A stretch of 64,000 bases of DNA from positions 4,526,001 through 4,590,000 of the forward strand of contig NZ_CP110012.1 in the NCBI RefSeq assembly GCF_025947365.1, written 5' to 3'. Source of the DNA: Flavobacterium sp. N502540. Lineage in GTDB: Bacteria; Bacteroidota; Bacteroidia; Flavobacteriales; Flavobacteriaceae. The stretch's first letter is position 1; the number at the start of each line of letters is the position of its first letter. Under the pieces are notes generated by a model. It made no database searches. It was not told the DNA's origin and saw only the letters and a list, made by a program, of their open reading frames with translations. Below, piece by piece: positions 17,746 to 27,068 of the stretch. A program made the position numbers and the translations under genes.

Positions 17746-18777
17746 TTGAATACCATTAAGAGCAAACTGACTTTAATTCTTTTGTCTTTTGTCATTTTTT
17801 ATTCTTGTAAGAAAGAGGATAAGAGTTCTGATAAAAGTAGTAACCTAAAGAATCTACAATCTGATAGTAAGGACAATACTATTAAAGGAGGAAAAACCAC
17901 AACTCTATTTTCCTTTAATACTGCTGAGAATACCGAAATAGTAAAAATTTCCGGAAGTGAAGTTAGTGATGATGATATCTATTCACTTGTTGGAGACAAA
18001 AACATACTGCTAGTTTCAAAGTATAAAAAAAATAAGCCACAACAATTAATTCAAAGTGACACCTTATTAATAAGTGATTATAATCATGTTACTATAGACA
18101 GACAACTCTTTTTAAGGAAAAAAATAAATAATGCAGATTATTTTCTATTTGCCTTAATGGAGTCTCCTTTAGGTAATGGAGATCCTAGCTTGTATTTGAG
18201 TTTTATAATGTTAAACTTAAATACTCTTAAATATTATACCTTAAAATATGAAGGCGAACCTACTCTAAGATCTGATAATGCGGTTGATGGAAAATTTTTA
18301 GAAAATACAGAATTAGATCGCGATACTACAATCAAAAATGAGCTATATCACTTCGCGAATAAGAGTAAATGGATTTATAATCCGTCTGGAGAAGAAAAGG
18401 ATATTAACTTTTATAAAAATTTTGAACAAAAATGGTATAAAGACAATTATACTGAAGATGGAAAATCATCTTATCCAGCTGTTGTGAAAAGTACTTATTA
18501 TTCGGAGGATTTATTCCAATTTAACGGAAGAGGTAATGACGATGGAGCCATTGAAAATGCAGCTTTTAAAATTGTTCCCTACTTTCGTCATAACCTCATT
18601 GGATATGACAAAAATAAAAGATTATACTTTCCAATTAAGGTCGAATCATGCGCTCACGGATGTGCTAAAACTATAGAATTTCTGTCTGATCATGAAATAG
18701 AAGTATCGTACGAAATGAATGTGCAACAGCCTGATACTATAGATCTGAATAAAATAATATTTACAAATATGCCCTAG
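17746..18777 (+). CDS. Unknown lipoprotein starting at TTG
   Basis: A 343-residue protein. The codon at 17746 is TTG, directly after an in-frame TAA, and it is the only start that keeps the signal peptide (NTIKSKLTLILLSFVIF) and lipobox FYSCK. The mature protein is lysine/serine rich at first, then has an unrecognised domain with FLFALMESPLGNGDPSLYLSF and a late Cys pair (VESCAHGC) close to HEIEVSYEMN. Surface or periplasmic location is expected. There is no obvious link to the neighbouring lipoprotein besides orientation. Confidence 0.65.
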   Translation: MNTIKSKLTLILLSFVIFYSCKKEDKSSDKSSNLKNLQSDSKDNTIKGGKTTTLFSFNTAENTEIVKISGSEVSDDDIYSLVGDKNILLVSKYKKNKPQQLIQSDTLLISDYNHVTIDRQLFLRKKINNADYFLFALMESPLGNGDPSLYLSFIMLNLNTLKYYTLKYEGEPTLRSDNAVDGKFLENTELDRDTTIKNELYHFANKSKWIYNPSGEEKDINFYKNFEQKWYKDNYTEDGKSSYPAVVKSTYYSEDLFQFNGRGNDDGAIENAAFKIVPYFRHNLIGYDKNKRLYFPIKVESCAHGCAKTIEFLSDHEIEVSYEMNVQQPDTIDLNKIIFTNMP

Positions 18778-18807
18778 CTTTTTTTTTAAAGAAGTTACAA
18801 ACCTATC

Positions 18808-20163
18808 CTAAATCTCCATTTCATTCCCCATTAATGGAACGGTACATTTAAAGTGGTACTGCTTCTGGATTTTAACTCGTAGTTCATCGGCAGGCAGGTT
18901 TTCACCGTGTACCAGAAAAACGCATTTCGGAGTGTTTTCGAGAGCAGACAGCCAATTTAACAGGTCTTTTTGATCTCCGTGTGCGGAGAGCCCTTCGATC
19001 TGAAAGATTTTTGCTCTTACGGAATAATAGTTTCCGTATATTTTGATTTCTTTGGCCCCCTCAAGTAATTTTCTTCCCCGGGTACCTTCTGCCTGATAAC
19101 CCACAAAAATCACTGTAGTTTTTTCGAGGCTTATGTAATGTTCAAAATACGACAATACCCTCCCTCCTGTTGCCATACCACTAGCGGCGAGGACCACTTT
19201 CGGCTGAGGATTTTCTATAATCCGCATGGTTTCTTCGTACTCTGAAACTATAGTGAACATTTTAGACATTTCGTGGCAATCCTCGACGGAAAGTTTATGC
19301 CATTGCAGGTTTTCTAAGAATACATGCAGCGCATTAGCCCCCATTGGAGTATCGAGTATATAGGGAACGTCCGGAATTCTTCCTTCTTTTTTGAGCTTCC
19401 ACAATAAAAACATCACCGATTGCACCCGCTCGACAGCAAAACCGGGTATGATTACCGTCTCTTTTTTTGCTATGGCTGTATTTATAAGTGTTTCCAGTTC
19501 TTTCTTTACGTCCAACTCTGCATGCAGTTTGTTTCCGTAGGTACTTTCCAGGAAAATATAATCGGCCTTTACGGGTTTGGTTGGTGGAAACATCAATACA
19601 TCATCATCACGCCCAATATCACCAGAAAATACAAGCGTTTTACCTTCGGCATTTACAGTAATACTACACGCTCCGATAATATGTCCCGCATTTTCAAAAA
19701 CGGCAGTACTATCCTCTGCAATCTCTACTAATGTGTTTGGTGCTATTATTTTAAAAAATGGAGTAACAGCTTCTGCCTGCTCTACGGTATAAAGCGGTTC
19801 TGCCTGTTCATGTTTAGAGTATTCTTCTTTGTTGGCCCTTTCGGCTTCTTCTTCCTGAATTTTGGCACTGTCTAAAAGCACTAGTCTGGCTATCGCTTTG
19901 GTTGGCGCGGTACAGTATATTTTACCTTTAAAACCCTGTGCTACTAATCGGGGCAGCCAGCCGCAATGATCCAGATGACCGTGCGTAAGAAGCACAAAAT
20001 CTATTGTGGAAGGTAAAACAGGTAACGGATCCCAGTTCAGTTCTCTCAATGCTTTTATACCCTGAAAAAGTCCGCAATCAATTAATATCCTGCTGTTTTG
20101 TGTTTCTATGAGTGTTTTTGAACCTGTAACGGTTCCTGCACCTCCTATAAATTTTACTTTCAT
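18808..20163 (-). CDS. Metallo-beta-lactamase/beta-CASP RNA-processing nuclease
   Basis: A 451-residue protein of the CPSF73/YSH1-like group. MBL motifs are THGHLDHCGWLP (His61, His63, Asp65, His66), AGHIIGACSI, FSGDIGRD and the late GLSAHGDQKDLLNW. The beta-CASP insertion shows ETLINTAIAKKETVIIPGFAVERVQ and AASGMATGGRVLSYFEHY. Members are zinc-dependent RNA endo- or exonucleases. The catalytic residues look complete. It is the second gene of a tight pair: its ATG follows the stop of an ATP-cone/nuclease gene after one base. That pairing suggests a joint nucleic-acid function (inference). Confidence 0.9.
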   Translation of the reverse strand: MKVKFIGGAGTVTGSKTLIETQNSRILIDCGLFQGIKALRELNWDPLPVLPSTIDFVLLTHGHLDHCGWLPRLVAQGFKGKIYCTAPTKAIARLVLLDSAKIQEEEAERANKEEYSKHEQAEPLYTVEQAEAVTPFFKIIAPNTLVEIAEDSTAVFENAGHIIGACSITVNAEGKTLVFSGDIGRDDDVLMFPPTKPVKADYIFLESTYGNKLHAELDVKKELETLINTAIAKKETVIIPGFAVERVQSVMFLLWKLKKEGRIPDVPYILDTPMGANALHVFLENLQWHKLSVEDCHEMSKMFTIVSEYEETMRIIENPQPKVVLAASGMATGGRVLSYFEHYISLEKTTVIFVGYQAEGTRGRKLLEGAKEIKIYGNYYSVRAKIFQIEGLSAHGDQKDLLNWLSALENTPKCVFLVHGENLPADELRVKIQKQYHFKCTVPLMGNEMEI

Positions 20164-20164
20164 C

Positions 20165-20995
20165 TTAGATAAGTTTACAGATTTGTGAAGCTTCGTGTAC
20201 GATATTCTTGATTCGGTTTGGACTCAGTCCAATTTTTTTTAGTCCTTCCTGATCGTCAAGAAGGTCTTTTACCAGTATCTGATCGAGGAAAAGCAATTTT
20301 TCTTTTTCGACCATTGATAGTGTTGTCAGGCAGGTAATAGGATAAAGCGCTCCCCTATCAATTTTGTTTTTAAGATTTTTATCTGGCGGATAATCCCAGC
20401 TTAAAAGAGAGATTCCGCTACAGTTGGCAAAATCCTGCGCGTCTTTGGTAAAACGATTGTTAGTTACTATGATACAGGATGTGAAAGTTTCATTATTAGA
20501 AAAAATAATATGTCGTTTTTCTCTTAAATCATTAAAACGAGAAAGAATATACATGGGGACTTTTACATCTGAAGCCCCATCTTTACTTCCGTGAAACTTG
20601 CATTCTATCATCGTTATCACATCGTCTCTCATAATAGCAACGTCTACTTCATGCGAGACGCATTTACCCTGTAGCGTTAGATTTATTTTGGTTTTAAACC
20701 CTTCTGCGGCGTATAATCTTGCTATGAATTTCTCAAAATAGAAACCCGCAGGACCAAGCATCTGCAAAGCCTGTCTGATATTGTAACGGGCAGCATATCC
20801 ATTTGCGGTTTTCTTTAAAATTGCAAATGCCATCTTGTAGATTTCTTTGGTGGTAATACCATCATAAATCTGCTTTTCGATCTGGATCATAGATTCTGTT
20901 ATAACATCAGGAGCAGCTCCAGATTTTTTAAGGGAAAGCTTCAGTTTTTCTTTGTCGAAAGGAACTTTGTGTCCCGAGTGCTTCGTGATTTTCAT
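20165..20995 (-). CDS. ATP-cone plus Mrr-like restriction endonuclease domain protein
   Basis: A 276-residue cytosolic fusion. Residues 1-85 are an ATP-cone (KHSGHKVPFDKEKLKLSLKK), the nucleotide-sensing domain of ribonucleotide reductases and NrdR. Residues about 88-220 form a PD-(D/E)xK nuclease of the Mrr_cat type, with Glu116/Asp118 in EVDVA and Glu131-Cys-Lys133 in MIECKFHG. The C-terminus (GLSPNRIKNIVHEA) resembles a helix-hairpin-helix. It would cut DNA or RNA under control of ATP/dATP levels. It is translationally coupled to the beta-CASP nuclease. Domain calls are from visible motifs; substrate is unknown. Confidence 0.8.
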   Translation of the reverse strand: MKITKHSGHKVPFDKEKLKLSLKKSGAAPDVITESMIQIEKQIYDGITTKEIYKMAFAILKKTANGYAARYNIRQALQMLGPAGFYFEKFIARLYAAEGFKTKINLTLQGKCVSHEVDVAIMRDDVITMIECKFHGSKDGASDVKVPMYILSRFNDLREKRHIIFSNNETFTSCIIVTNNRFTKDAQDFANCSGISLLSWDYPPDKNLKNKIDRGALYPITCLTTLSMVEKEKLLFLDQILVKDLLDDQEGLKKIGLSPNRIKNIVHEASQICKLI

Positions 20996-21376
20996 AACAG
21001 ATAATGAGTTTTAGTAACTGTTTTAGTTTGCTTACGAAAGAACAGTAAGCAGCTAGGTGTGATTCAATTCTAACTTCTTGTATTGGCTTCTACCACTAGT
21101 TTCCGGGGCTGGAAACCTCTATTTTGAACTTTATTTCTTCTCAATTCTTAGGAAATACAGCTCTTGAAGGTTTGATATTTTTTAAGCAAAACAACCCTTG
21201 TTACTCTCGTTTTCTGTTTGCAAATCTGAATAGAATTTCCATAAACAGTTGATCTGCCCAACGATATAAGCAGTTGCTATGATAACAAATTTCGGGAAAT
21301 ATTTTTGATAATCGGCATTTTCACTCTAATTTTTAAATAGCGAGCAACCGTCATAAAATATATTTTATTAACAATT
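20996..21376. other. Intergenic region before the receptor promoter
   Basis: About 380 bases between divergent transcription units. The stretch holds no open frame with coding character and no convincing hairpin or repeat. The promoter and operator of the plus-strand operon begin at 21377. Confidence 0.5.
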
Positions 21377-21408
21377 ATTTTTATTCAGTCTAAATTAAGT
21401 TATATTTG
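21377..21408 (+). promoter_or_regulatory. Promoter with 19-bp dyad operator before the TBDR-DUF4876 operon
   Basis: ATTTTTA at 21377-21383, five bases, then TCTAAAT at 21389-21395 form an imperfect dyad (ideal ATTTAGA-N5-TCTAAAT). Five bases later comes the -7 box TATATTTG (21401-21408), followed by CAA. The haem-uptake operon promoter at 50950-50981 has the same elements with identical spacing. The dyad covers the -33 region, as expected for a repressor site, possibly Fur (inference). Confidence 0.65.
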
Positions 21409-21465
21409 CAACGATTAACCGCCTTTTTGTTATATAGCTTATTCAGCTACCAGATATTTAATACA

Positions 21466-24288
21466 ATGACTTCTTTTAATAGCCTTATTACATTCCTGCT
21501 AAAAAGGATTGTATCAGTTCTGCTTTTATTATTCTCTCTTTTTTCTAATCTTGGTTTTTCTCAAAACACTGCTAAAATTACTCTTCAGATTACCGTTTAC
21601 GATGCTGAAAGTAAAATTCCTTTAAAAGGTGTATTACTTTCTGCAGAAGGAATTAGCAAATACGAAGCGCACTCAAACGATTTAGGCAGCATAATTTTAA
21701 ACTCCATTCAAAGTGGCCGTTACATACTTAAACTTTCACATTTGGGCTACGAAACGATCGAGAAAAATCTCGAGTTTAAAACGGGACAAAGTCTTTCTTT
21801 CGGATTAGTTCCGTCAAGTGTACAGTTAAACGAAGTAGTCATAACGGCTGTAGAATCTCGTGGTATGACCAGTACTTCTGTTATTGATAAAAAAGCCATG
21901 CAGCATTTACAGCCTTCAAGTTTCACCGATTTGCTGGAGTTACTTCCTGGCGGACGCTCAAAAGATCCTGTATTTAATGCTTCAAATCATATTAAATTAA
22001 GAGAGGTTGGAACAGCAGATTCTAATTATGATATTTCTTCACTTGGAACTTCTTTTGTAATTGACGGGATTCCAATAAATACCGATGCAAATCTACAGTA
22101 TACCACCGGCCCCAATATGACTATCACACCGGGTTCAGGATATGCCAATACACGCCGCAATACAACTTCTAAAGGAGTAGATATGCGCTCTATTTCGACA
22201 GATCAAATTGAGAGAGTCGAAATTGTTAGGGGAATTCCTTCCGTAGAATATGGTGATTTGACGAGCGGACTTATTAAAATTCAACGAAAAAGAGGGCGTA
22301 CTAATTGGGAATCTCGTTTTAAGGCTGATGAGTTTAGCAAATTATATTATTTAGGAAAAGGTTTTGAATCTGAAGAAAAAAGATTGATTCTGAATGTGGG
22401 AATTGATTATTTAAATGCAAAATCTGATCCTCGTAACAGTTTTGAAAACTACAAAAGAATTACATCCTCTATACGTGTACAAAAAATTTGGGAAAATGAT
22501 TCGCATCAGCTTCAATGGGATTCGAGTTTAGATTATAGCGGTTCTATAGACAATGAAAGAGCGGATCCGGATGTGGGTTATACCAAAATTGACCGATATG
22601 CTTCAAGCTATAATCGGTTTTCATTGGCAAACTCTTTTGATTTAAAGTTTAAAATAGCACCGTTTTTAAAAGCAATTCATTCGTCGGCAGCAATAAATCA
22701 GCAATTCGATAAAATTGAGCAAACCAAATGGGTTCAGGTCTCAAGTGCAACAGCTATTCCTAATACTACCGAACAAGGTGAATCTGACGGAATTTTTCTA
22801 ACACCACAGTACATTTCTAATCTTACTGTTGACGGAAGGCCTTTTGATGCCTTTTTTAAAACAATGGGAGATTTTGAAATTCATTTATTTGGAATAACAC
22901 ATGCTTTAAAAGCGGGTTCGGAATGGACTTATTCAAAAAATAACGGAAAAGGACAGGTTTACGATACTACTCATCCCCCATCTCCTGAAATGTCTACACG
23001 TCCCAGATCGTATAAAGACATTCCGGCGAGTACTGATCTTTCTTTTTTTGTCGAAGATGTCCTGTCCATTCCAATTGGCAAACACCAATTAAATCTTGCA
23101 GGAGGCCTTCGGGCGATGTCGCTGTTGAACGTGCCATCGGCTTATAGCATTTCGGGGAAATACTATTTAGACCCCAGAATTAATACGCAATGGGTATTTC
23201 CATCTTTTAAAATGGGGAAACATTTCCTGAAAACAGAACTTACAGCCGGTTTCGGGCAGTATACCAAATTCCCAACACTGGCTCAGCTTTACCCGGATTT
23301 TATCTATAATGATCTGGTGCAATTGAACTATTATCATAATACACCGGAGTACCGAAGAATTAATTTAATGACTTATAAAACATCTGCTGTAAATTACAAT
23401 CTAACACCGGCTATAAATAAAAAATGGGAGGTTCGAGCGGATTTCTCTTATGACAATAATCGTTTTTCGGTTACTTTTTTCAATGAACGTATGAATTCCG
23501 GATTTAGAAATAATTCTCAATATCAGGCGCTATCGTATAAAAAGTATGACCATAATTCTATTGATCCTTTAACCTTAACGTCACAACCAAATTTAGCCGA
23601 TATGCGTTTTGTTAGAGACACACTATTAACGTCATACAACATCACTAATAACGGAAGTAAGCTGCTCAAAAGCGGGGTTGAATTTCAATTTTCTTCAAAA
23701 CGTTTCACGACAATTAATACCCGATTTACTCTAAATGGAGCCTGGTTTAAAACCACTTATAGCAATAGCAGTCCGGTTTACAAAAGAGGACAGAAAGATA
23801 TTATCATTGATGGGAAGAGGCTTCCTTACTTAGGACTGTATCAATTTGATGATGGTTCTGAAAAACAGCAGTTCAATACCAATTTGATTGTAGATACCTA
23901 CGTTCCTCCTCTTGGCTTAGAGTTCTCGGGATCTTTTCAGTTTTTATGGTTTAGAAGTGATCGGTCGCTTCCTATGAACGGAACACCAGTTGCTTATATT
24001 GATCCTTCTGGAAAACAGCATCCCTATCTCGAAAAAGATCAATCAGATCCTATTCTGCAATGGCTTAATATTAAATACAATGATGCTCTTTTTCAAAAAA
24101 AATCAATCCCGATGTCGATGAATATGAATCTGAAAGTATCTAAAGATTTTTACAAGAGATTTAGAATTTCCATGTTCGTTAACCGACTCTTCAGTTACTA
24201 TCAAAACTATGAAATTAATGGTCAGAAGATCGAGCGACGCGGTCTTACTTCACCTTATTTCGGGATGGAATTAAACTTGAATTTTTAA
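21466..24288 (+). CDS. TonB-dependent receptor, first gene of DUF4876/DUF6850/MauG operon
   Basis: About 940 residues. I start at ATG 21466 because an upstream in-frame TTG at 21406 lies inside the -7 box. The signal peptide ends at NLGFSQ. A carboxypeptidase-like domain (TVYDAESKIPLKGVLLSAEG) is followed by the plug (LNEVVITAVESRGMTS, FVIDGIPINTD, VEIVRGIPSVEYGDLTSGLI) and a barrel ending in MELNLNF. TBDRs import metal chelates, haem, cobalamin or glycans with TonB energy. The shared operator with the haem operon and the downstream c-type dihaem protein argue for a metal-related ligand (inference). Confidence 0.88.
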   Translation: MTSFNSLITFLLKRIVSVLLLLFSLFSNLGFSQNTAKITLQITVYDAESKIPLKGVLLSAEGISKYEAHSNDLGSIILNSIQSGRYILKLSHLGYETIEKNLEFKTGQSLSFGLVPSSVQLNEVVITAVESRGMTSTSVIDKKAMQHLQPSSFTDLLELLPGGRSKDPVFNASNHIKLREVGTADSNYDISSLGTSFVIDGIPINTDANLQYTTGPNMTITPGSGYANTRRNTTSKGVDMRSISTDQIERVEIVRGIPSVEYGDLTSGLIKIQRKRGRTNWESRFKADEFSKLYYLGKGFESEEKRLILNVGIDYLNAKSDPRNSFENYKRITSSIRVQKIWENDSHQLQWDSSLDYSGSIDNERADPDVGYTKIDRYASSYNRFSLANSFDLKFKIAPFLKAIHSSAAINQQFDKIEQTKWVQVSSATAIPNTTEQGESDGIFLTPQYISNLTVDGRPFDAFFKTMGDFEIHLFGITHALKAGSEWTYSKNNGKGQVYDTTHPPSPEMSTRPRSYKDIPASTDLSFFVEDVLSIPIGKHQLNLAGGLRAMSLLNVPSAYSISGKYYLDPRINTQWVFPSFKMGKHFLKTELTAGFGQYTKFPTLAQLYPDFIYNDLVQLNYYHNTPEYRRINLMTYKTSAVNYNLTPAINKKWEVRADFSYDNNRFSVTFFNERMNSGFRNNSQYQALSYKKYDHNSIDPLTLTSQPNLADMRFVRDTLLTSYNITNNGSKLLKSGVEFQFSSKRFTTINTRFTLNGAWFKTTYSNSSPVYKRGQKDIIIDGKRLPYLGLYQFDDGSEKQQFNTNLIVDTYVPPLGLEFSGSFQFLWFRSDRSLPMNGTPVAYIDPSGKQHPYLEKDQSDPILQWLNIKYNDALFQKKSIPMSMNMNLKVSKDFYKRFRISMFVNRLFSYYQNYEINGQKIERRGLTSPYFGMELNLNF

Positions 24289-24357
24289 CTTTTAATATTA
24301 AATAAATACCCAATTATCAAAATCAGATTACTACCCATTTATCTAACAATAGCCATA

Positions 24358-25518
24358 ATGGCACTATTATCATCCTGTTCTAAAGATGATGATAACAACA
24401 ATAAAGAAACGGCTTTAACCTTAACAATTGTAAATCCCGAAGATCTAAACAGCGTTATCTTTTCTGATGTTTCCGTTTCTTTTAAAGAGCATAATACCGG
24501 TAAAGTAACCCAAAGTAAAGCTTTAAATAACAATCTCTCTGTTTCTCTAAATGAAGGTTCTTATGAAATATCTATTGACGGAAAAATCAAATATACTATA
24601 GACGGTAACATTGCCGAAGCTTCGGTAAGCAGCTATAAAGAAGCGGTCGTGATTACTGGTGGAAGTACCGCTGTTTCTTTAAATCTTTTCCTCAAGACAA
24701 CACAATCTGATTTTGTGATTGAAGAGGTATTTTTTACTGGAACCAAAACACCACAGGGAAAACAATATTTAGGTGACAAATACTTTAAAATTCATAATAA
24801 TACGGATAAAGTATTGTATGCAGATGGGTTAATGATCGCGCAATCGGAATTCATGACAACTGACAAACAAGACTATACCCCGAATATCATGGCGCAGTCG
24901 TTTGCGGTATCTGCTGTTGCAATTGTTCCCGGTAACGGAACTACTTATCCAATCGCTCCGGGTGAGTTTTTTGTAATTGCCGAAGATGCAATCGACCATA
25001 AAGAATACAATTCAGGTTCGTTAGATTTAAGAAAAGCAACTTTTGAATTTTATACAGAAGACGCTGATGATGTTGATAATCCTTCTGTTCCAAATATGGA
25101 AAGTTTATTCTCTTCTATGATAATTCATAACAGAGGTTTTAAAAGTTTTGTTATCGCTCGTATGCCCATAAACAAAACAAAATATTTAACGGATTATACC
25201 TATAACTACGAATACAATCTGGTATTTGGCGGAGAAAGTTATCCAATGGGCGAAAACGTGTATTCGATTCCAAATTCATGGATTGTAGACGCTGTTAATT
25301 TAAGTGTTGAATCTGAATTTAAATGGATTGTTACTGCTCCATCATTGGATAAGGGGTGGACTTATTGTGGAAAAGTAGATTCAGATGCAACGCGTTATGG
25401 GAAAAGTGTTCGTCGTAAAACGCTTTCTACTACTTCAAACGGCAAAAAAATACTAAAAGACACTAATAATTCAACATTAGATTTTTCCCCTGAGGTTAAA
25501 CCTTCTTTAATGAATTAA
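24358..25518 (+). CDS. DUF4876 lipoprotein (true start probably ATT at 24313)
   Basis: At least 386 residues. Read from ATG 24358 the protein begins MALLSSCS, too short for a signal peptide. The same frame is open 15 codons further up and gives IKIRLLPIYLTIAIMALL before SSC, a perfect lipoprotein signal. The codon in the expected start position (24313) is ATT, not ATG. The body matches my recollection of DUF4876: an N-terminal beta-sandwich (FSDVSVSFKEHNTGKVT, LNEGSYEISIDG), then VIEEVFFTGTKTPQGKQY and YFKIHNNTDKVLYADGL. It probably sits on the outer membrane as partner of the receptor. Confidence 0.8.
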   Translation: MALLSSCSKDDDNNNKETALTLTIVNPEDLNSVIFSDVSVSFKEHNTGKVTQSKALNNNLSVSLNEGSYEISIDGKIKYTIDGNIAEASVSSYKEAVVITGGSTAVSLNLFLKTTQSDFVIEEVFFTGTKTPQGKQYLGDKYFKIHNNTDKVLYADGLMIAQSEFMTTDKQDYTPNIMAQSFAVSAVAIVPGNGTTYPIAPGEFFVIAEDAIDHKEYNSGSLDLRKATFEFYTEDADDVDNPSVPNMESLFSSMIIHNRGFKSFVIARMPINKTKYLTDYTYNYEYNLVFGGESYPMGENVYSIPNSWIVDAVNLSVESEFKWIVTAPSLDKGWTYCGKVDSDATRYGKSVRRKTLSTTSNGKKILKDTNNSTLDFSPEVKPSLMN

Positions 25519-27038
25519 TGAATTTAATCATGAGCTTTCGTTCCCTATTTCTATTTATTATTTTGAGTTGCAGTTTACTGCAGGCACAGGACAGTACTTC
25601 TGTGCTCCTTCGCATTCATGAAGACTTGTCTCCCGAGAATACTTTTGCCCGACGATTTTATACCAATCCTGCAAATCAGCATTATGCCCGCCGTTATTCT
25701 TTATCAGAATTGAGCGCGGGTTATAGCTCGGCAGCACAGCAAACCAATATCCAGCAATTGGGAAATGGAATTCGTCAATTTCTTATTAAGGCACAATCGT
25801 ATTATAAGATTAACTCTGAAAATACTGTTTTTGGAAACGCTCATTACAAGAATGGTAAACGCAAAAATGTGCGTTGGAACGAAAGCTCAGATTATCAAAT
25901 AATCTACCCTTATGTAACGGCAGATTCTATAGGGGGTGATCTTTCGTATGAAGAGTACTCCTTCAGTGGCGGTTATGCTAAAGCTTTGAATAAAATAACT
26001 CTGGGGATTAATGCTAATTACAGGGCATTAATGGAGTATCGGGATATTGATCCAAGACCTAAAAATACGGTTTCAGATCTTAATGTTTCTACCGGTATTT
26101 CCTTAAACATTAGCGATCATTATGTATTAGGTTCGGCTTTAAATCTGCAAAAATATACACAATCTAATAATCTAAAGTTCTTTAGCGAATTAGGGGCTCC
26201 TGCAGTTTATCATATGGTAGGACTTGGCGTTTACAATAAATTACTTACCGGAAATAAACTTAGTTCGTATTATGACGGAAGTGGCTATGGCGTCAATGTG
26301 CAGTTTTTTCCAAAAGACCGAAATGGCTTTGGTTTACTACTGGGATACCATCAATTTGGTTATGAAAAAATCATGACCGAATTCCAAAACCTTGTCGCGT
26401 CTACAATTTTAGAGAATCAGTATGAAGGAGAGTTTTCTTATTTCAAAAAATCAAAAGAAAAGTTTTGGGGTGCAAAAATTGGACTTTTTTACACAGACCG
26501 AACTGGAAAAGAAAATATATTTGACAACCAAAGTACCACATCTTACATCAAGATAGCCGAGCATACCAAATACACCAATCAGGTTACATCTGTTGTGTTT
26601 TCAGGATTGTACTACATTCCAAATCCTGAATTATCATGGTCGATTGCGCCAAGCTTTACCTTAAAAAGTACTGCGGAAAAGTATCTCGATCCTCTTCGGA
26701 CTATTGACCTACAGCAAGGTATCGGCCGATTGGATTTTGCCATTTCAAAACTTTTAGCTCCATCCTTACTTAATGTTTCGGCTTCACTCGAACACAACTG
26801 GATTTTAAGTTCAGAAATGGAATTAAGCGATCGTAGAACCAATTCAATTTTTAATATGCTCAATTATAACTTTGCTTTTTTGTCCTCTCCGTACACTAAA
26901 ATAAATCTCGCTGCAAGATGGGATTACAAGTACCAACCTGATCTTAACTTTTTCATTAAGACAAGTCTGGATTACTACCGTTTTCCTCAAAAACAAAACA
27001 ACACTTTTTTTCAAATGTCAATAGGTTTGACATTTTAA
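25518..27038 (+). CDS. DUF6850-family outer-membrane beta-barrel protein
   Basis: A 506-residue protein. Its ATG overlaps the stop of the DUF4876 gene (TAATG), so translation is coupled. A second ATG four codons on (MSFRSLFLFIILSCSLLQAQ) also gives a good signal peptide. The rest is repeated amphipathic beta-strands with many aromatic residues, e.g. YGVNVQFFPKDRNGFGLLLGYHQFGY, and ends in FFQMSIGLTF, a C-terminal barrel strand with final Phe. I assign DUF6850 because that family sits between DUF4876 and a cytochrome c peroxidase in other Bacteroidota. No plug domain, so it is not a second TBDR. Confidence 0.75.
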   Translation: MNLIMSFRSLFLFIILSCSLLQAQDSTSVLLRIHEDLSPENTFARRFYTNPANQHYARRYSLSELSAGYSSAAQQTNIQQLGNGIRQFLIKAQSYYKINSENTVFGNAHYKNGKRKNVRWNESSDYQIIYPYVTADSIGGDLSYEEYSFSGGYAKALNKITLGINANYRALMEYRDIDPRPKNTVSDLNVSTGISLNISDHYVLGSALNLQKYTQSNNLKFFSELGAPAVYHMVGLGVYNKLLTGNKLSSYYDGSGYGVNVQFFPKDRNGFGLLLGYHQFGYEKIMTEFQNLVASTILENQYEGEFSYFKKSKEKFWGAKIGLFYTDRTGKENIFDNQSTTSYIKIAEHTKYTNQVTSVVFSGLYYIPNPELSWSIAPSFTLKSTAEKYLDPLRTIDLQQGIGRLDFAISKLLAPSLLNVSASLEHNWILSSEMELSDRRTNSIFNMLNYNFAFLSSPYTKINLAARWDYKYQPDLNFFIKTSLDYYRFPQKQNNTFFQMSIGLTF

Positions 27039-27068
27039 TTTAGATTATACCCCCACTATCCGCTTATA

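Noticed and set aside
21406..21465. Upstream TTG start of the first receptor, adding 20 residues
   Set aside because: The TTG is part of the -7 promoter box TATATTTG, so it cannot lie on the transcript; ATG 21466 gives a proper signal peptide.
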